Of a DNA stretch of 64,000 nucleotides, positions 48,643-56,265 are shown piece by piece (the first letter of the stretch is position 1; every line of letters starts with the position of its first letter). Under the pieces are notes generated by a model. It had not been told where the DNA came from. It worked only from the letters and a program-made list of their open reading frames with translations, and searched no databases. The position numbers were made by a program, and so were the translations under genes. This DNA comes from Bacteroidota bacterium (GTDB lineage Bacteria; Bacteroidota; Bacteroidia; Chitinophagales; Chitinophagaceae), in contig JAFDYD010000004.1 of assembly GCA_018267615.1 (NCBI GenBank), forward strand, positions 78,139 through 142,138, in the 5' to 3' direction.

Positions 48643-49413
48643 ATGGCGAAGAAACAAAAAAGCAAGGCCTGGAAATTTATTTTGATTTTGCTGATTAGTT
48701 CTATATCTGTTATGCTCGCATTTTTGGTGTATGACTGGTGGCTTCAACGAAAAGCTCATTTCGTTAGTTATTCAGAATTCGGAATTGATATCCCTGTCAA
48801 TTATTCTATTCATGGAATTGATGTATCGAAATATCAAAATGTGATCGATTGGGAATCTGTAAAATTGATGAATGTAAACCAGGTGCAGATAAGTTTCGCT
48901 TTTATCAAAGCAACGGAAGGACTCGGAAATGAAGACGCTTTTTTCCAACGCAATTGGAAGAAAACAAAATCTGTGGGACTTGTCCGTGGCGCATATCATT
49001 TTTTTCTGGCAACAAAAAGTGGTAAGGCTCAGGCTGAAAATTTTATCAACTCCGTAACGCTTACCTCCGGCGATCTTCCACCGGTATTGGATATTGAACA
49101 GACTTATGGCGTGCCCATCGACAAACTCCGCGAACGCACAAAAGAATGGCTGGAAACGATCCAGGCTTATTATGGAACACAACCGATCATTTATACCAAT
49201 GTCGATTTTTATAAAAAATATCTGAAGGACGATTTCGATAACTATCCATTATGGGTGGCACATTACCTGGAACACGATCAGCCACGGATTTATCGGAACT
49301 GGATTTTTTGGCAACACAGTGAAGCAGGAAGGGTGAATGGAATCGTGACGCATGTAGACTTTAATGTTTTTAATGGCGATTCTCTTGAGTTTAGGAAACT
49401 GTTGATGAATTAA
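48643..49413 (+). CDS. Membrane-anchored GH25 lysozyme family protein
   Basis: The 256-residue protein starts with a short basic segment and a membrane helix (FILILLISSISVMLAFLVY) and carries a GH25 muramidase domain. Visible motifs are HGIDVSKYQNVIDWESV with the catalytic-type Asp, SFAFIKATEGLG, LPPVLDIEQTYG and IFWQHSEAGRVNG. It probably cleaves peptidoglycan in the periplasm. ATG 48643 was chosen from the promoter position. Palindrome P10 begins right after its TAA. Confidence 0.88.
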   Translation: MAKKQKSKAWKFILILLISSISVMLAFLVYDWWLQRKAHFVSYSEFGIDIPVNYSIHGIDVSKYQNVIDWESVKLMNVNQVQISFAFIKATEGLGNEDAFFQRNWKKTKSVGLVRGAYHFFLATKSGKAQAENFINSVTLTSGDLPPVLDIEQTYGVPIDKLRERTKEWLETIQAYYGTQPIIYTNVDFYKKYLKDDFDNYPLWVAHYLEHDQPRIYRNWIFWQHSEAGRVNGIVTHVDFNVFNGDSLEFRKLLMN

Positions 49414-49508
49414 ATGTCAGAACCGGGATTTTAAACGATTTACCTGATTATAGTGAAACAAATTTTCAGTATAATCAGGTAAATCGTTTAAAATCCCGGT
49501 TCAGACAT
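49414..49508. repeat. Palindrome P10 (GATT-word family) directly after a stop
   Basis: ATGTCAGAACCGGGATTTTA starts the left arm at 49414, immediately after the TAA (49411-49413) of the lysozyme gene. The right arm ends at 49508. The 45-base arms pair with two mismatches. The sequence is close to P9's outer arms (GAACCGGGATTTTAAACGAT, then TGATTATACTGA), 2 kb away. The next gene starts 39 bases downstream. Confidence 0.92.
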
Positions 49509-49547
49509 TTGCGAATTTCACTAACTTTCTACTTAAACATCTCATCT

Positions 49548-49784
49548 ATGAGTAGCGTAGAGCCGGAAGTAAAAGATTTTTTGAAAAGAGTTGTCTCGTC
49601 TCTTTTTCTTGGATTGCTTTGGCTGCTATTCAATATGACTCTTGGAATTTATTTTGGATTACTTTTCGTTGTAGAAAAAATCACAATAGGAAATATTATT
49701 TTTTATCTTTTCGCAATTATAAGTTTGGCCTTGCTTGTTTGGTTCTATTATAAAACCTGGAAGAAAAAATTTCCGCATGGATGA
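49548..49784 (+). CDS. Small protein with two membrane helices
   Basis: The 78-residue product has two predicted membrane helices (SSLFLGLLWLLFNMTLGIYFG, then IGNIIFYLFAIISLALLVWF) separated by a short charged loop, and a Lys-rich C-terminus. I do not recognise a named family. The start ATG 49548 follows palindrome P10. The gene converges on the SPFH gene across palindrome P11. Confidence 0.6.
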   Translation: MSSVEPEVKDFLKRVVSSLFLGLLWLLFNMTLGIYFGLLFVVEKITIGNIIFYLFAIISLALLVWFYYKTWKKKFPHG

Positions 49785-49787
49785 GTG

Positions 49788-49913
49788 TGAGTTCGTCGAT
49801 TAGTTGAATAGTCGATTAGTCGATAGGTTAATATGTTTATCCTATTCTATTCCATTCAATAATCAACCTATCGACTAATCGACCTATCAACTATTCAACT
49901 GATCAACATCTCA
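49788..49913. repeat. Palindrome P11 built of GTCGATTA words, convergent gap
   Basis: The left arm (about 49788-49834) and right arm (about 49855-49913) share TTGAATAGT and GTCGATTAGTCGATAGG words, with one extra unit in the right arm. The right end overlaps the stop codon of the SPFH gene (49911-49913, minus) and the left begins 3 bases after the preceding stop. The vocabulary matches P5. Confidence 0.82.
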
Positions 49914-50819
49914 CTGCCCCTTTCCATCCAATATAATCGGTGCGCTACCCTTTCCCATAATAATCATTTTTGCATTTTGAGATGCTGCGAGATCTTTCAT
50001 GGCTTTTATTTGTTCGTATTGGAGCTGTTTGTCGGTAAGGCTTTCACTGATGATATGCTGGTAATCTGAAATACCTTGCGCTTCAACTCTTTTTCTTTCG
50101 GCTTCCTGTCTTTCTTTTTGCAAAACGAATTGCATTTTTTGCGCTTCCTGCTCGGCGGAGATTTTTTGTTCAATTGAAGTTTTTACCGCTTGCGGCAATG
50201 TGATATTTCTCACTAACAACTGTTCCAATATCAATCCACGCTTTTTAAAATCGTCATCGATACTTCTGATGATCCGCTGTTGAAATTCATCTCGCTTGGT
50301 TGAATATAAAGCGACAGCTTCATAATAAACGGCGTTATCCCTGATCTTTGTTCTTGTAAGTGGACGAACAATTTTATCGGTATAATCCAATCCTGTTTCA
50401 CGTAAAATTTTCGGCGCGTCGGACGGAAGCACTTTATATAGTACGGTCAAATCAATAATGACTTCCAATCCATCTGAAGTTAGAGCACGAATGGCATCAT
50501 CTCCGGATTTGGTCCCTTCATCATGGACGCCACTCATGGTATAATTTTGTGTTTTTACATCCATCTTCTCTACTTCTAATAATGGATTGATGAAATGAAG
50601 TCCGCTGGTTAGAACATCATCCTGCACCTTACCGAACAGTTTTTTCACGCCGATTTCACCCGCATCAATCTGAATAATGCATGCGGTCAATACGCCGAGC
50701 AATAACGCGAGCAATCCAATTGTGCGAACAATACGCGCATAACGTTTGATCAATTCTTCGCGGCGCGCCATTGCCAAACCAATAATGAAAATAATGATTC
50801 CAATAACAATGAGTGTCAT
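49911..50819 (-). CDS. SPFH/prohibitin family membrane protein
   Basis: The 302-residue protein has two N-terminal hydrophobic segments (VIGIIIFIIGLAM and IGLLALLLGVLTACIIQI) and an SPFH (stomatin/prohibitin/flotillin/HflK) domain, with GEIGVKKLFGKVQDDVLTSGLHFINPL and VRPLTRTKIRDNAVYYE. A Glu/Gln/Lys-rich coiled coil (ISAEQEAQKMQFVLQKERQE) follows at the C-terminus. It probably forms ring-like membrane scaffolds that organise proteases or lipids. Its 5' neighbour is an NTF2-like gene on the same strand. Confidence 0.92.
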   Translation of the reverse strand: MTLIVIGIIIFIIGLAMARREELIKRYARIVRTIGLLALLLGVLTACIIQIDAGEIGVKKLFGKVQDDVLTSGLHFINPLLEVEKMDVKTQNYTMSGVHDEGTKSGDDAIRALTSDGLEVIIDLTVLYKVLPSDAPKILRETGLDYTDKIVRPLTRTKIRDNAVYYEAVALYSTKRDEFQQRIIRSIDDDFKKRGLILEQLLVRNITLPQAVKTSIEQKISAEQEAQKMQFVLQKERQEAERKRVEAQGISDYQHIISESLTDKQLQYEQIKAMKDLAASQNAKMIIMGKGSAPIILDGKGQ

Positions 50820-50850
50820 ATAAAAAAATTAAAATGATTGAAAAAATAAA

Positions 50851-51276
50851 TCAACTAGTATGATCCGTAACGATAACCCATTTTGATTTTATTTTTCGGA
50901 ATAACAGCGTATATATTCCGCCGATATCACCGATACTTCTTTTCAAACTCCATTTTCCGGTAACAAAAAAATATTCTGCGGATATTTTTTTAAACGATAA
51001 CAACTCATAAGAAAGCTTTCCCATCTTAGCAGTATCGTTGTAGTTCTTCTTATAATTATTTAAAGTCGGGTTGTAACCGTGCGTTATTCCTCCATGCCCG
51101 ATAAAAGTTAATGAATCGTTTTGCCAATAAGCTTTCATGAAATCATCGATGCTGCCACGATTCCACGCATTCACCTGATTTTCTAAAACTTTTTTGATAG
51201 CAAGTTCATCGGCAGTTTGCGAAAATGTTTTTGAAATTAAAAAGATAAATAGGAGAGATGAAACAATTTTTTTCAT
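50851..51276 (-). CDS. Exported SnoaL/DUF4440-like protein
   Basis: The 141-residue protein has a signal peptide (MKKIVSSLLFIFLISKTFSQ) and a compact NTF2-like domain of about 120 residues, with VNAWNRGSIDDFMKAYWQND near the pocket entrance and FVTGKWSLKR strands. Such proteins are small hydrolases, isomerases or binding proteins. No active site can be named. It precedes the SPFH gene by 31 bases on the same strand. Confidence 0.82.
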   Translation of the reverse strand: MKKIVSSLLFIFLISKTFSQTADELAIKKVLENQVNAWNRGSIDDFMKAYWQNDSLTFIGHGGITHGYNPTLNNYKKNYNDTAKMGKLSYELLSFKKISAEYFFVTGKWSLKRSIGDIGGIYTLLFRKIKSKWVIVTDHTS

Positions 51277-51337
51277 AGCAGCTTAGCATTGGGATAGTGA
51301 AGCTACAATTTAATGTGCAAACACAGCGATATAGAAA

Positions 51338-51399
51338 AGAGCGGAAAAACAGGGTAGAGAGCGACACCCTTTCGCTCTCTCCCTGTTCCTCCGCTCTTA
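51338..51399. repeat. Palindrome P12 built of GAGCGGA words, in a divergent region
   Basis: AAGAGCGGAAAAACAGGGTA begins the left arm (51338-51365), which is complementary to the right arm (51373-51399) with about four mismatches. It lies between divergent starts (51276 minus and 51472 plus). It shares its vocabulary and context with P3. Confidence 0.88.
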
Positions 51400-51471
51400 T
51401 TTTGTATGCAGATTCTTTAATTTTGTCTTATAAATAAATATTGCGTAGCGATTATAAATTTGACACACTCA

Positions 51472-51822
51472 ATGAAAAAAATCTATTGTCTTTCTACCTG
51501 TGATACCTGCAAGGCGATATTAAAAGATATTCAGGCCGATAAAAAAGGTTTTTTATTGCAGGATATCAAAACAGAAAAAATTACAGCCGCGCAGCTGGAT
51601 GAGATGAAGAAAAAAGCAGGTAGCTATGAAGCATTATTCAGCCGTCGCGCTATAAAATACAAAGAGCTTGGACTGAAAGATAAAAAACTGGATGAGAAAG
51701 ATTTCAGGAAACTGATACTTGAAGAATATACATTTTTGAAAAGACCGGTGGTGATGTTTAATGATCAAATCTTTGTTGGCAGTGAAAAGAAAACTGTCGA
51801 GGCTTTAAAAAATAGTGTGTAA
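51472..51822 (+). CDS. ArsC/Spx family protein
   Basis: The 116-residue thioredoxin-fold protein belongs to the ArsC/Spx superfamily, with a CxxC in CLSTCDTCKAI (C10, C13) and the RRAIKYKELGL and RPVVMFNDQIFVG segments. The CxxC places it on the Spx side of the family (redox regulator-like) rather than in glutaredoxin-coupled arsenate reductase. No ars operon is adjacent. ATG 51472 was chosen over an in-frame TTG at 51460. It nearly abuts the convergent pcrA gene (7-base gap). Confidence 0.88.
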   Translation: MKKIYCLSTCDTCKAILKDIQADKKGFLLQDIKTEKITAAQLDEMKKKAGSYEALFSRRAIKYKELGLKDKKLDEKDFRKLILEEYTFLKRPVVMFNDQIFVGSEKKTVEALKNSV

Positions 51823-51828
51823 GATAGT

Positions 51829-54219
51829 TTAGCTATTTACTATACGCAGCTTCGCGTAATTCAGCATGATTTTTTTCTCGCCATTTAAATCAAATTTTAC
51901 AGTTGCTACCGGATTATGAGCTGAGCCTTCGATTTTTATCACTTCGCCGAAACCAAATTTTTGATGTTCGATTTTTTGTCCAACTTGTAAATTAGATGTA
52001 TCGCTTGCTACAAAATCCGGCGATGGTGTATGTTCCTTAAGTTGCGGTTTATTAGTGGGAACGAGGTACGAAGGTTTTTCAGCCCGGTTTTTATTTTCTC
52101 TACCAAATCCGCGGTTCATTCGATCGAATGCACTGCCTGAATCCCATCCACTTGTTTTTTGGTTCTTCAAACCGCCACCAGCAAAACTTCTATCGAGATG
52201 TTCTTCAGGAATCTCATCGATAAACCGGCTCGGGTCGTTTTGAATCAGGCTGCCAAAACGGTAACGCGTGTTTGCGTAAGTGATCCACAACTTATGTTTT
52301 GCCCTGGTAACAACTACATAAAATAATCTTCTTTCTTCTTCCAATTCCTCGCGCGTATTAATAGACATCGCATTTGGAAAAAGAGATTCCTCCAGTCCCG
52401 CTGCAAATACACAACTGAATTCCAGTCCCTTTGCCGCGTGAATTGTCATCAGTTTAACTGTATCAGCATTCGGATCTTTTTCGTCGGCATCTGTGAGAAG
52501 AGTGATTTGTTGAAGATAAGTTGATAATCCAACTTCTCCCCGGCTTCTTCCAGCAACAGGAGCATTACCATCTTCAGCATTTGCAGGAGTGTCTTCTAAT
52601 ATAATTCCATCTTCGTCGATCTGTGAAAGATTTTGTTGATTGTCTACCCACTCGCGAATGCTGTTTAAAAGTTCTTGCACATTTTCATATCGCGCCAGGC
52701 CTTCTGTTGTTTTATCGTTGAAAAGTTCTTTTACAAAATTGGTTTGTTTGCCGACATGAATCGCCACTTCGTAAGCATTTTTTGTAACGAGCATGCTTCC
52801 GAAACTTTTTATCATCAACACAAAATTATCAATGGCTTCCAATGTGCCGCCTTTAAATCCATACAGTGCGGCGTTTGTCAGCACATCCCACATCGATATG
52901 TTTTTTTCATTTGCAAAAAGTATTGCTTTGTCGATGGAGGTTTTACCAATTCCCCGCGCCGGGAAATTGATAATGCGTTTCAAAGACTCTTCATCTTTTG
53001 GGTTGACGATTATGCGCAGGTAAGCAATGTAATCCTTGATTTCTTTTCGCTGATAAAAACTGATGCCCCCATATATCGTGTAAGGAATTCCCATTCGGCG
53101 AAGGCTTTCTTCGAAAGCGCGGCTCTGCGAATTGGTTCGATATAAAATCGCAAAATCTCTGTTGTTGAAATGATTTCTTAATTTTTGTTCCTGGATGGTG
53201 TCCGCAACAAATTTGCCTTCGTCATTATCTGTAAGCGTTCTGACAAGCCTGATTTTTTCACCTACTATATTTTCGGTCCAGAGATTTTTTGGGATTTGCC
53301 CCTTGTTGTTTTTGATAACTTGGTTGGCCACATGCAAAATACTCTGCGTGCTTCTATAGTTCTGTTCTAGTTTGACCACTTTCACATCATCATAGTCTTT
53401 CTGGAACTGTAAAATATTTTCGATGGTGGCTCCGCGAAAACTATAAATACTCTGAGCATCGTCTCCCACTACGCAAACATTTTCATAAACTGCTCCCAAT
53501 AATTTTATGATTTCATATTGGGCAGGATTGGTATCCTGAAATTCATCGATGAGGATATATTTGAATTTGTGTTGGTATTTGTGAAGGCTTTCCGGAAAGT
53601 TTTTTAGTAGCTCATAAAATTTCAATAGTAAATCATCAAAGTCCATTGCTCCATTTTTAAAGCAACGTTTTACATAGGCGTCATAGATTTGCGCAATCGC
53701 CGGGCGATTACTTCTCATATCTTCCTGCTGAATCGCGTAGTCAGTTGCATAGTCGGTAGGATTGACCAATGCATTTTTTGCCTGCGATATCCGGTTGTAA
53801 ACTACATTAGGTTTATAATGTTTGTCATCCAAATTTAATTCATTTACAACTGTTTTAACGACGCTTTTTGCATCGTCCGTATCGTAAATAGTAAAGTTGT
53901 TTGGAAAACCGATTTTAGGAGCTGCGGTCCGAAGTATTCTTGCGAAAACACTATGAAACGTTCCGATATATAAATTTCTCGCATCCCTGTTTTCCAATAT
54001 CCTCTCCACACGCTCTTTCATTTCCTTCGCGGCCTTATTGGTGAAAGTGAGCGCCAGGATATTAAAAGCATCAATCCCTTTGGCCATCAAATGTGCAATG
54101 CGTGTGGTAAGTACTTTGGTTTTTCCGCTCCCCGCACCCGCAACAATCATTAGCGGACCTTCGGTGTATAGTACGGCTTCCTTTTGCGCATCATTCAACC
54201 CTGCTAAGTAATCAATCAT
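51829..54219 (-). CDS. pcrA: UvrD/PcrA/Rep family DNA helicase
   Basis: The 796-residue helicase has all superfamily 1A motifs: Walker A GAGSGKT (28-34), LIDEFQDTNPAQ, QNYRSTQSI, LMTIHAAKGLEF and VVTRAKHKLW. The C-terminal about 60 residues form a Tudor-like PcrA domain (VGQKIEHQKFGFGEVIKI) that in other species contacts RNA polymerase. It unwinds DNA in repair and removes proteins or RNA polymerase. The name PcrA is used for Gram-positive-like members; UvrD would be equally acceptable. Confidence 0.95.
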   Translation of the reverse strand: MIDYLAGLNDAQKEAVLYTEGPLMIVAGAGSGKTKVLTTRIAHLMAKGIDAFNILALTFTNKAAKEMKERVERILENRDARNLYIGTFHSVFARILRTAAPKIGFPNNFTIYDTDDAKSVVKTVVNELNLDDKHYKPNVVYNRISQAKNALVNPTDYATDYAIQQEDMRSNRPAIAQIYDAYVKRCFKNGAMDFDDLLLKFYELLKNFPESLHKYQHKFKYILIDEFQDTNPAQYEIIKLLGAVYENVCVVGDDAQSIYSFRGATIENILQFQKDYDDVKVVKLEQNYRSTQSILHVANQVIKNNKGQIPKNLWTENIVGEKIRLVRTLTDNDEGKFVADTIQEQKLRNHFNNRDFAILYRTNSQSRAFEESLRRMGIPYTIYGGISFYQRKEIKDYIAYLRIIVNPKDEESLKRIINFPARGIGKTSIDKAILFANEKNISMWDVLTNAALYGFKGGTLEAIDNFVLMIKSFGSMLVTKNAYEVAIHVGKQTNFVKELFNDKTTEGLARYENVQELLNSIREWVDNQQNLSQIDEDGIILEDTPANAEDGNAPVAGRSRGEVGLSTYLQQITLLTDADEKDPNADTVKLMTIHAAKGLEFSCVFAAGLEESLFPNAMSINTREELEEERRLFYVVVTRAKHKLWITYANTRYRFGSLIQNDPSRFIDEIPEEHLDRSFAGGGLKNQKTSGWDSGSAFDRMNRGFGRENKNRAEKPSYLVPTNKPQLKEHTPSPDFVASDTSNLQVGQKIEHQKFGFGEVIKIEGSAHNPVATVKFDLNGEKKIMLNYAKLRIVNS

Positions 54220-54319
54220 AAAACGAAGTTAACAACCCTGCTGTCCTTTGCCAAAGGGAAGAAAAATAAAATTGAGAACGAAAAACGAAATGGTAAACCT
54301 GAAATTTTTTTATTCAGGC

Positions 54320-54478
54320 TTAAGACCCGCGCTGAGATCCTCCGGTGAGTTTGGTATTTCTAACCGCAGCTTTTGAATTGGTTTTTCCTTTGGAAGGAAT
54401 AAATCCAGGTTTTCCGGGCTGTTGTTTGCCTTGCTGATTGCCCTTTTTCTTTTTGCCATTGTTGTTGAGCAGTGACAT
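54320..54478 (-). CDS. Small Lys/Gln/Gly-rich protein
   Basis: The 52-residue product (MSLLNNNGKKKKGNQQGKQQ start, ending LTGGSQRGS) is basic and low complexity, probably disordered and nucleic acid- or ribosome-associated. I recall closely similar short proteins in Bacteroidota with the same start, but no function. ATG 54478 was chosen over 54508. A TAAATTTG -7-type element lies just upstream (54506-54513, minus). It is separated from pcrA by 100 bases. Confidence 0.65.
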   Translation of the reverse strand: MSLLNNNGKKKKGNQQGKQQPGKPGFIPSKGKTNSKAAVRNTKLTGGSQRGS

Positions 54479-54505
54479 AGTATTATTTTTTAGAGGTTCT
54501 TCGTA

Positions 54506-54513
54506 CAAATTTA
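54506..54513 (-). promoter_or_regulatory. Putative -7 element of the small basic protein gene
   Basis: The minus strand reads TAAATTTG, a TANNTTTG match, 28 bases before the chosen start. No TTG stands at the usual spacing. Confidence 0.35.
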
Positions 54514-54795
54514 CCTAAGTAAAGCCATTTAGAAAATTTTTCAATCGATGGCTGCTCTTTTTCCAAACTCTATTATTAACTATAGATCAGGACCGTTGTT
54601 GAAAAACCGAAACATGATGTAGATTCTATTACGCAGCTACTGTATTTTGAAGTCCCTGAGAAAATTCCTGCGATTTTTCAGATTTTCAAATCATGTTCGT
54701 TCGATTTTGACCTAGGTGATGCCTTAATAGCGCTTTAGATTTTCCCGGCACAATTTTTTTAACCGACACATATCATTCATCCAAATTATTCTATT

Positions 54796-55347
54796 ATGAA
54801 TACAAACAGACTTTCTGAAACACTGCGTACTTCTTTAAATGATCAAATGACAAAGGAAGCGCATGCTTCTCAAATTTATATTTCATATGCATCCTGGGCT
54901 GCCAGCGAAGGATATGATGGCATTGCAAATTTTTTGTTTCGCCACGCGCAGGAAGAACGTAACCATATGATTAAATTTTTAGAGTATATTATAGAACGCG
55001 GCGCTAAAGTAAAGGTGGACGCTATTCCTGCCCCTCCCGCAGATCCTGTTAGCGTTCAAGATTGTTTTGAAAAAGTTTTTGAACAGGAAATCGGAAACAC
55101 AGAATCGATATACAAAATAGTGAAGCAGAGTTTTGACGAGGCTGACTGGGCCACCTGGCATTTTCTACAATGGTTTGTGAAGGAGCAAACAGAAGAGGAA
55201 ACACTCGCACTTAACCTGCTTGATAAGATTAAGGTGGCCGGTGGCGAAAAAGCCTCTGGCAGCGCTTTATATTCAATCGACAGGGACCTGGCACAAGAAC
55301 CGGATGAGGCAAAACTCGCAGAGGAAAAAACGGCGATGAATCCGTAA
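54796..55347 (+). CDS. ftnA: Non-haem ferritin
   Basis: The 183-residue protein is a bacterial ferritin: four long helices with ferroxidase ligands in ASQIYISYASWAAS, HAQEERNHMIKFLEY (ExxH) and WATWHFLQWFVKEQTEEET. It forms 24-subunit shells that store iron. The C-terminal about 20 residues form a short acidic tail. It has no close operon partner; the upstream 287 bases hold no gene and no clear Fur box. A palindrome (P13) begins 8 bases after the stop. Confidence 0.93.
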   Translation: MNTNRLSETLRTSLNDQMTKEAHASQIYISYASWAASEGYDGIANFLFRHAQEERNHMIKFLEYIIERGAKVKVDAIPAPPADPVSVQDCFEKVFEQEIGNTESIYKIVKQSFDEADWATWHFLQWFVKEQTEEETLALNLLDKIKVAGGEKASGSALYSIDRDLAQEPDEAKLAEEKTAMNP

Positions 55348-55354
55348 ACGGGGC

Positions 55355-55453
55355 ATAAGGTATAGGGTATGAGGTATGGCTTGCATTTATGTTTGAATGT
55401 TTTTAAAGATATTTGCAATAACTGCACGCGATACCTCTTACCTTATACCCTAT
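55355..55453. repeat. Palindrome P13 built of GGTATAR words
   Basis: The left arm from 55355 iterates AGGTATA, GGGTATG, AGGTAT, and the right arm 55431-55453 reads the mirror in permuted word order (ATACCTCTTACCTTATACCC). Pairing is therefore good at the word level but out of register in the middle. It starts 8 bases after the ferritin stop and ends 26 bases before the next start. Confidence 0.75.
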
Positions 55454-55478
55454 CTTTATATCCCTTAAAAAATTATTT

Positions 55479-56177
55479 ATGAAATCTTCCGTTTCTTGCC
55501 TTTTTGTTTTTTTCCTGATTGCCTTGCAAACATCGGCGCAGGATACAGCTTATATACATCCAAATACAAAAGAACCTGGTTGGGTAAATCTATTCAAGAG
55601 TGATCTTTCTAACTCGGTTTCTGAAAAAGGAGTATGGTCCGTTTCAAACGGCATAATAACCGCCACCAAAGATGAAGCGCTCTGGAGTGATAAAGAGTAT
55701 GATGATTTTGTACTTGACCTGGAATTTAAAAATGCTGATGGAACAAACAGCGGAGTGATTGTACATGCAACAGATCGCAAAGAATGGATTCCACATTCCG
55801 TGGAGATACAAATTGCGGATGATTATTCTGAAGAATGGAGCAAAGTTGTGGCTAACTGGCAATGCGCTGCCATATTTGGTCACCAGGCGGCAACAAAACG
55901 TACTGTAAAAAAACCTGGTGAGTGGAATCATTATACCATTACATGTATCGGAAAAAAAATCTGGGTTGTGTTAAATGGTGAATTGGTGAATTCATTTGAT
56001 ATGTCTACGTACACTTCTGCAAAAACAAATCCGGATGGAACGGAAGTTCCGGCATGGTTGAGCAATCCTCCGTCAACATTGGGTTTGCATGGATATATTG
56101 GTTTCCAGGGTAAGCATTATGGCAAACCGATTTACTTTAGAAATATCAAGATCAAAGAATTGAAAAAGGCAAGTTAA
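55479..56177 (+). CDS. Exported DUF1080 (3-keto-disaccharide hydrolase-like) protein
   Basis: The 232-residue protein has a signal peptide (CLFVFFLIALQTSAQ) and one DUF1080 beta-sandwich (WVNLFKSDLSNSVSEKGVW, FVLDLEFKNADGTNSGVIVH, and GYIGFQGKHYGKPIYFRNIKIKEL). Proteins with this fold act on 3-keto-glycosides or bind sugars. It sits in the periplasm. There is no oxidoreductase neighbour of the type usually found with the 3-keto-glycoside pathway, so the role is unsettled. Confidence 0.88.
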   Translation: MKSSVSCLFVFFLIALQTSAQDTAYIHPNTKEPGWVNLFKSDLSNSVSEKGVWSVSNGIITATKDEALWSDKEYDDFVLDLEFKNADGTNSGVIVHATDRKEWIPHSVEIQIADDYSEEWSKVVANWQCAAIFGHQAATKRTVKKPGEWNHYTITCIGKKIWVVLNGELVNSFDMSTYTSAKTNPDGTEVPAWLSNPPSTLGLHGYIGFQGKHYGKPIYFRNIKIKELKKAS

Positions 56178-56234
56178 TTCCGCCTTGATTCTTATAACAT
56201 GATCGCGTTCGAATCGGACGTCGATCATTTTTTT

Positions 56235-56242
56235 TATCTTTG
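56235..56242 (+). promoter_or_regulatory. Putative -7 element of the DegT aminotransferase gene
   Basis: TATCTTTG matches TANNTTTG, 24 bases upstream of the ATG at 56266. The upstream TTG box is not clear. Confidence 0.4.
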
Positions 56243-56265
56243 CGTCATCATCAATAAATGATTTT

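Noticed and set aside
2536..49508. The GATT-word palindromes as terminal inverted repeats of a miniature transposable element.
   Set aside because: No target-site duplications or shared internal sequence were found, and arm sequences differ among copies beyond the first 12-14 bases. A MITE origin remains an alternative but is not supported.
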